NCBI GenBank assembly: GCA_024449915.1
Contig: JAMZAV010000026.1
Span: 62,001-126,000 of the forward strand
Source of the DNA: Sweltsa coloradensis
Lineage: Eukaryota; Arthropoda; Insecta; Plecoptera; Chloroperlidae
Length of the DNA: 64,000 bases
Reading direction: 5' to 3'
The notes under the pieces are model-generated. The model saw only the letters and a program-made list of their open reading frames with translations, ran no database searches and was not told where the DNA came from. Position numbers and translations under genes: made by a program. Positions within the stretch are counted from its first letter, which is position 1. Each line of letters starts with the position of its first letter. Positions 59,967 through 64,000 of the stretch are shown here, one piece after another.

Positions 59967-60752
59967 CTATAAGCTAGTCTCCATGGAGATATTGCGTCCT
60001 CGGCTGTCCCCGCGGTCGGTGAGCGATCGCCTGATTCTAGAGAGCACCGGGAGTCGAAGCGCGTCCTCGTACTTGGGCGGGTCCTCGGTGGGGGTGGTGA
60101 CGGCGCGGCCTTGGAAGGGGTCCTGGGGGCTGTGCTCGAGCAGCGGCCGGGGGTAGAAGAGCACGCTGTTAGTGTTGTTGTTCTCCGCCAGGCGGTACTG
60201 CGTGGCGGAGCGCGAGAGGGACCCGCGGCTGCCGAAGATACCCGCCCAGGAGCGTCGGCCGCGTCCCAGCGCCGCCTCGGACTCGGGACGACCGCAGAGT
60301 CGAACCTGGGTCTTCGAGCGGGGCACGTTCTGTTTGAAGCGACGGTCGCTGGGCTCGTTGGACCGGGCCTCGCGGGGTAGGGGGGGCTCCTCGCCCGCGG
60401 TGTCGTCCAGACGCTGGTACGTGTTGGACCTCGAGATTGTGGGACGCAAGGATGAGCGACTCCCGAAGAGACGTCGGGTGTTGTCGGAAGAGTTCGGCTG
60501 TGGGGGCTGGTCGCCGGTGGGCTGCCCGTCTTCTACCGGCTGCGGATCCTCGCCGGTGAGCAGGCCGTCAGTCTCCGTCTCCTCGCCGACCTCCAGCAGC
60601 AGAGCCTCGGAGTAGGACGGCACCACAGCCAGGTTGTCGCGGATCCTCCACTCCAGCTCGCTGTCGAACGTGTCCCCCTGGCTTAGAGGGCGCTGCACGT
60701 CCAGGGCCGGCGTGCGGGGCGCGTCGTAGTTCACTCCAAACAACTTGGTCAC
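59967..60752 (-). CDS. Terminal exon of an unrecognised PPxY-containing protein
   Basis: The acceptor CCTCATCTTGCAG lies before GTG ACC AAG, phase 0. 261 codons then run to TGA after RNISMETSL. GC content and codon use are unlike the AT-rich surroundings, which supports real coding. The product is mostly disordered, with many Arg, Ser, Pro and acidic stretches. It carries VVPSYSEALL and DPPKYEDALRL, PxY/PPxY motifs with the SY-x-EAL style known from membrane adaptors that recruit NEDD4-type ubiquitin ligases through WW domains. SELEWRIRDN precedes the first motif. It could be the cytoplasmic tail of a membrane protein, with earlier exons to the right of 60752 (not found). I do not recognise the family. 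Confidence 0.75.
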   Translation of the reverse strand: MTKLFGVNYDAPRTPALDVQRPLSQGDTFDSELEWRIRDNLAVVPSYSEALLLEVGEETETDGLLTGEDPQPVEDGQPTGDQPPQPNSSDNTRRLFGSRSSLRPTISRSNTYQRLDDTAGEEPPLPREARSNEPSDRRFKQNVPRSKTQVRLCGRPESEAALGRGRRSWAGIFGSRGSLSRSATQYRLAENNNTNSVLFYPRPLLEHSPQDPFQGRAVTTPTEDPPKYEDALRLPVLSRIRRSLTDRGDSRGRNISMETSL

Positions 60753-60754
60753 CT

Positions 60755-61062
60755 GCAAGATGAGGTGCAAAGAGCTTAGATATCTGCAAGGAGAGTTACA
60801 AAGAGCTCAGATATCTACGAGTAGAGGTGCAAAGAGATAAGATATCTGCAAGGAGAGCTTAGCAAAGAGCTTAGATCTATGCAAAGAGCTTAGATATCTG
60901 CAACGAGAGATTTAAAAAGAGCTTAGATACCTGAAAGGAGAGGTGCAAAGGGCTTAGATATTTACGAGGAGATCTTTGCAAAGAGCTTAGATACCTTCAA
61001 CGTGAGATTTACAAAATATCTCAAATACTTAGATACCTGCAAGGAGGGGTGCAAAGAGTTTG
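60755..61062. repeat. Minisatellite derived from a splice-acceptor region
   Basis: About nine or ten diverged units of 30-36 bases of the type AGATACCTGCAAGGAGAGGT GCAAAGAGCTT. The last unit abuts the exon at 60752, and its complement CTCTTTGCACCTCATCTTGCAG is the exon's own acceptor. The array thus repeats the polypyrimidine tract and AG. Confidence 0.85.
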
Positions 61063-61069
61063 GGGGAGG

Positions 61070-64000
61070 GAAACAGCAGATATCCAAAGATAGTGTCACG
61101 TCATACATCTTTGGTGCAGACGCACTCGACAGCCGGGTCGTATGACGTCATATCACTCAGCCACCTCGTACAGCTGGACGATAATCCTGTCCTATTTATC
61201 TTCTGCACCAGACGAGGAAGATAATGACGGGTACATATATCTCGCCAAACACCTCATTGTTGACTGCATGATAAAAACGATGATGTAGTACGTGGCGTGG
61301 TCATCCAACCATAGAGATGAATGCTACATTGTATCCAGCTACAGATGAAGTTTACTCCAGAACTTAAGTTAAGGGGAGATAGATTCTTCCGAAGAAATAT
61401 AGAAAAAAGTTTTATCGCGCGAGAAACAAGAGCGAGCAAACTGACTTCTTGTCGAGCATTGGTCACGCAGGGTGGAAGTGTTGGGGCGGGAGGTGTAATT
61501 TACACCAGTTATAGAAAATGAAAGAAAACTCACGGACTTTCGCCAAGAAGCTTATTAACATACGCAATAGCTCGAGAAGAATAAAAAGTGGCTTAGTCAT
61601 ATAGTCATATTTCAAAACTAGACGATGAAAAGACGCTCGCGAAGCTTCCAATATCTCCCGCACGATAGCGCCACTAATAAACTACGGAATTAGCATAGAT
61701 AGGGCTTGAATTAGACAATGCAATATTTTAGAGTGTTATTAATTTACCCCGGCTATCTTACCCGTTAATTAACCATAAATCCCGAATGTTTTGATCTATT
61801 TGTGTGTAAAGAGCTGCGTAAAACCCGGAGACCCGAGGTTGTTTATGAATAGGGTCATTTGTTTGACCGACGAGTGTAGCGACCCCCCCCCCCCCCGATA
61901 TCGCAGAGTCTCTGCCGCGATAACTTCGTTAGGGGAATGTAATTAGTTTTTAACTGCTTGTTCTCATAATAAAGTGGTTAAAGCTGATGTTCTCGTCGTG
62001 ATATCTTGATCCTATCCAGCTTAGCAGGGCCCATGTTAGGCCTGCACTGTGCTAATACAATGGGGCTTGCTCAAATATGGTTTCTTCGTCGCTATTGTCT
62101 CGCAAGGCATGCCGGGAGTTAATATAGGGGGTCGGTTGTTGGTTCACAGGAACGAAGATTAGCTCTCCATAGTTTAATAAGTCTGTGCGGTTCGTTTGTC
62201 GTATCGAGCTCCGAGTGGGGAACGAAAAATACGATAGAAAATAAATTTTTACTCTAGGAACTAATGTTGTGTACATTTTTTGTTCACTTTAAAAGAAGAA
62301 CAAACATTAATGGAAAATTCAAACGAATGTTTAGAGATTTTAATATCTTATAGATGGAGTAAGTTTTTGCCTAATTGTGTATTTTTCCCTATAACCACAA
62401 ACGTTTAAAACAAAACCATCTACAATGAACCCTGCACAGAAATGGTGGGGGCGCCGGGTGATCATTATTGTTGGTTTGTTGGAGTTGGGTAAAGTTATAA
62501 TAGGTTGTTAGCAGTTTGCTGCACAAAGTAGGATAGAGGGAACCATAGAGCAGATAATTAGAATTCCTATTGTGTGGTCATGTCTATAATGACCAATAAC
62601 ATTTACATACTACCGTTAAACATGGATTTCTAAATTGTGAATACTGAATAAACTAGACATCGACGAATAATAACGACGAGTATTATCTGATAACAAAATT
62701 ATATGGGAGAGCGTTCTGTTTTAGAATATAAAATACACAATATTTTGATTACAAAAAAAAATTGAGAATGTTAGGAATATTATCAAATATGATGATTGCG
62801 TTTAACTTAGAATTTAACAGAATTCATACATATGAAAATAATTATGTTGTCAGATAGTTTCTATAAAAAAAAGAAACACGCTGAGCATTGCAAGAAACCA
62901 TTATAGGACAAAGTTCACTCGGCTAATTAATTTAAAATCTTTTCAAAATAAATTGATTTTTACGATTTATTTTGTTAAAATATTCAATATAAACTATTTT
63001 CCTGAATTGTTTCTGGCTGACTTGAAATAAATATTTATATTGCCATAGTGGTGCTGTCGATGTATGCTTTGTTGACAACTAGGCCTACACAACACGCAGA
63101 GTTTCATACACCTAGTATGCTTCATGGCAGAACGACTTGCTTCTTGCCAACTGCCAAATAATATGCTCTATTCCCACTTAAAAATTATATTTTAAACATT
63201 TAGTTTCGTGATCCTTAGGTTTTCACGGAGGTCGTGACGAAACTTAAATCTCTTTTACGGATGTTTTGAAAACATTGTTTTCTCAGAGTATTGCAAAATT
63301 TTACAATTTGGTGGAGGTGCCGGGTCCGAGCAAAAATTGTTTTTCTCACACCGTGCATTCATTTAATGAGTAAAACGCTCATAGACTTGTTAAGAATGTG
63401 GCAAGGGGAACGTATAGCCCAGGCATGTACCCTACCCCCATCGAGAATGCCGGTTGACTTGTGCGGCAGTTTCAGGGCTATCCAATGAAATGTTTGATCG
63501 AATATCTTATTCAGTTCAGCGTGACGTACGGACTAAAAGTTGATAGATTAAAGACAATATCTTTCTCAGACATAATGTATTGTACCAAATAACGTGAAGT
63601 AAACACGCAAGCAGCATTCAACAATGACGATCGAACTTCGTGCGCTATTTTTGGATATGTCTATCTTTATGTCCAAGAAATAATTTCGTAAAGTGTATCC
63701 GAAAAGACAACTTTTGAATTTACATCTAACTCTCCTTTCTATTACAACATTATTCTGGAACAATTAAATATGACAGTGTTAATGCTGTTTGTGTTATCTA
63801 CGGCACAACAAGAAAAGCGGGACTGATTTCCCTTTCGGTCAATAATATTATAATATTATTATAATACATTTAAATGATGACTTTTGAGATTGTTTGTTCA
63901 TTGTGCGTGCTTTTAACAACGATTTTGATCGTTTTATTTTAGGAAATAATTAATTTTTAAATTAATAAACATTGTTGTCAAAAATAAAACCAAAGCGTAA
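61070..64000. other. No gene seen
   Basis: Intergenic or intron DNA to the right edge. A C-run is at about 61887. The motif TTTGGTGGAGGTGCCGGGT is at 63307-63325. Upstream exons of the minus-strand PPxY gene may lie here but none could be recognised. Confidence 0.4.

Noticed and set aside
59722..60615. Plus-strand open frames opposite the PPxY exon
   Set aside because: Shadow frames of a GC-rich minus-strand exon. They lack splice context and recognisable motifs.
1..64000. CRISPR arrays, bacterial operons or phage
   Set aside because: The window has spliced animal genes and eukaryotic transposons. No spaced identical repeats of CRISPR type were seen.

Overview
The window looks like intron-rich nuclear DNA of an invertebrate animal. 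Coding sequence comes as short exons with GT..AG borders, introns run to several kilobases, and most of the rest is transposon debris: tRNA-derived SINE heads, 5'-truncated LINE tails, hAT- and mariner-like non-autonomous elements, foldback elements and long palindromes. The segments AGGCCTAG/TAGGCCTA and runs of ten or more G or C recur throughout. I cannot name the species. A TCAGT initiator-like site at the small-peptide gene hints at an arthropod, but this is weak.

Four protein genes can be supported. (1) Minus strand, 7.6-15.9 kb: the N-terminal part of RRP5/PDCD11, a ribosome-biogenesis protein built of S1 domains. Three exons join in frame (722 codons) and the gene runs off the left side. 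(2) Plus strand, 20.9-24.65 kb: a three-exon gene for a 79-residue secreted peptide ending in a Gly-Arg-Arg amidation/cleavage signature. (3) Minus strand, 28.06-41.85 kb: a KLHDC2-type kelch protein, the substrate receptor of a CUL2 ubiquitin ligase. All exon phases agree and the main form is 406 residues. It carries two alternative versions of the sixth kelch-repeat exon (32.2 and 31.4 kb) with identical phases. Including both would shift the frame, so they behave as mutually exclusive exons. (4) Minus strand, 59.97-60.75 kb: the last exon of an unrecognised protein with PPxY motifs.

Region by region: 0-7.6 kb holds AGGCCTAG-rich DNA, a 1.38-kb foldback element with a target duplication, and two copies of an undescribed 0.75-kb interspersed repeat. 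The 5.8-kb RRP5 intron (7.9-13.7 kb) contains a near-perfect palindrome, two hAT-type elements with 8-bp duplications, and a third copy of that repeat. 16-20 kb holds LINE and MITE remnants. 24.8-28 kb holds LINE ORF2 ends. The KLHDC2 introns contain a strange 837-bp element packed with copies of one short motif, an intact hammerhead ribozyme inside a dispersed repeat, several MITEs and a decayed Jockey-type RNase H. 44-59 kb is nearly gene-free, with a cluster of nested palindromes at 51.8-52.8 kb. 61-64 kb shows no gene.

The strongest candidates for something new are the KLHDC2 exon pair, the hammerhead repeat whose second copy has lost exactly the ribozyme, and the motif-array element at 29.3-30.2 kb.
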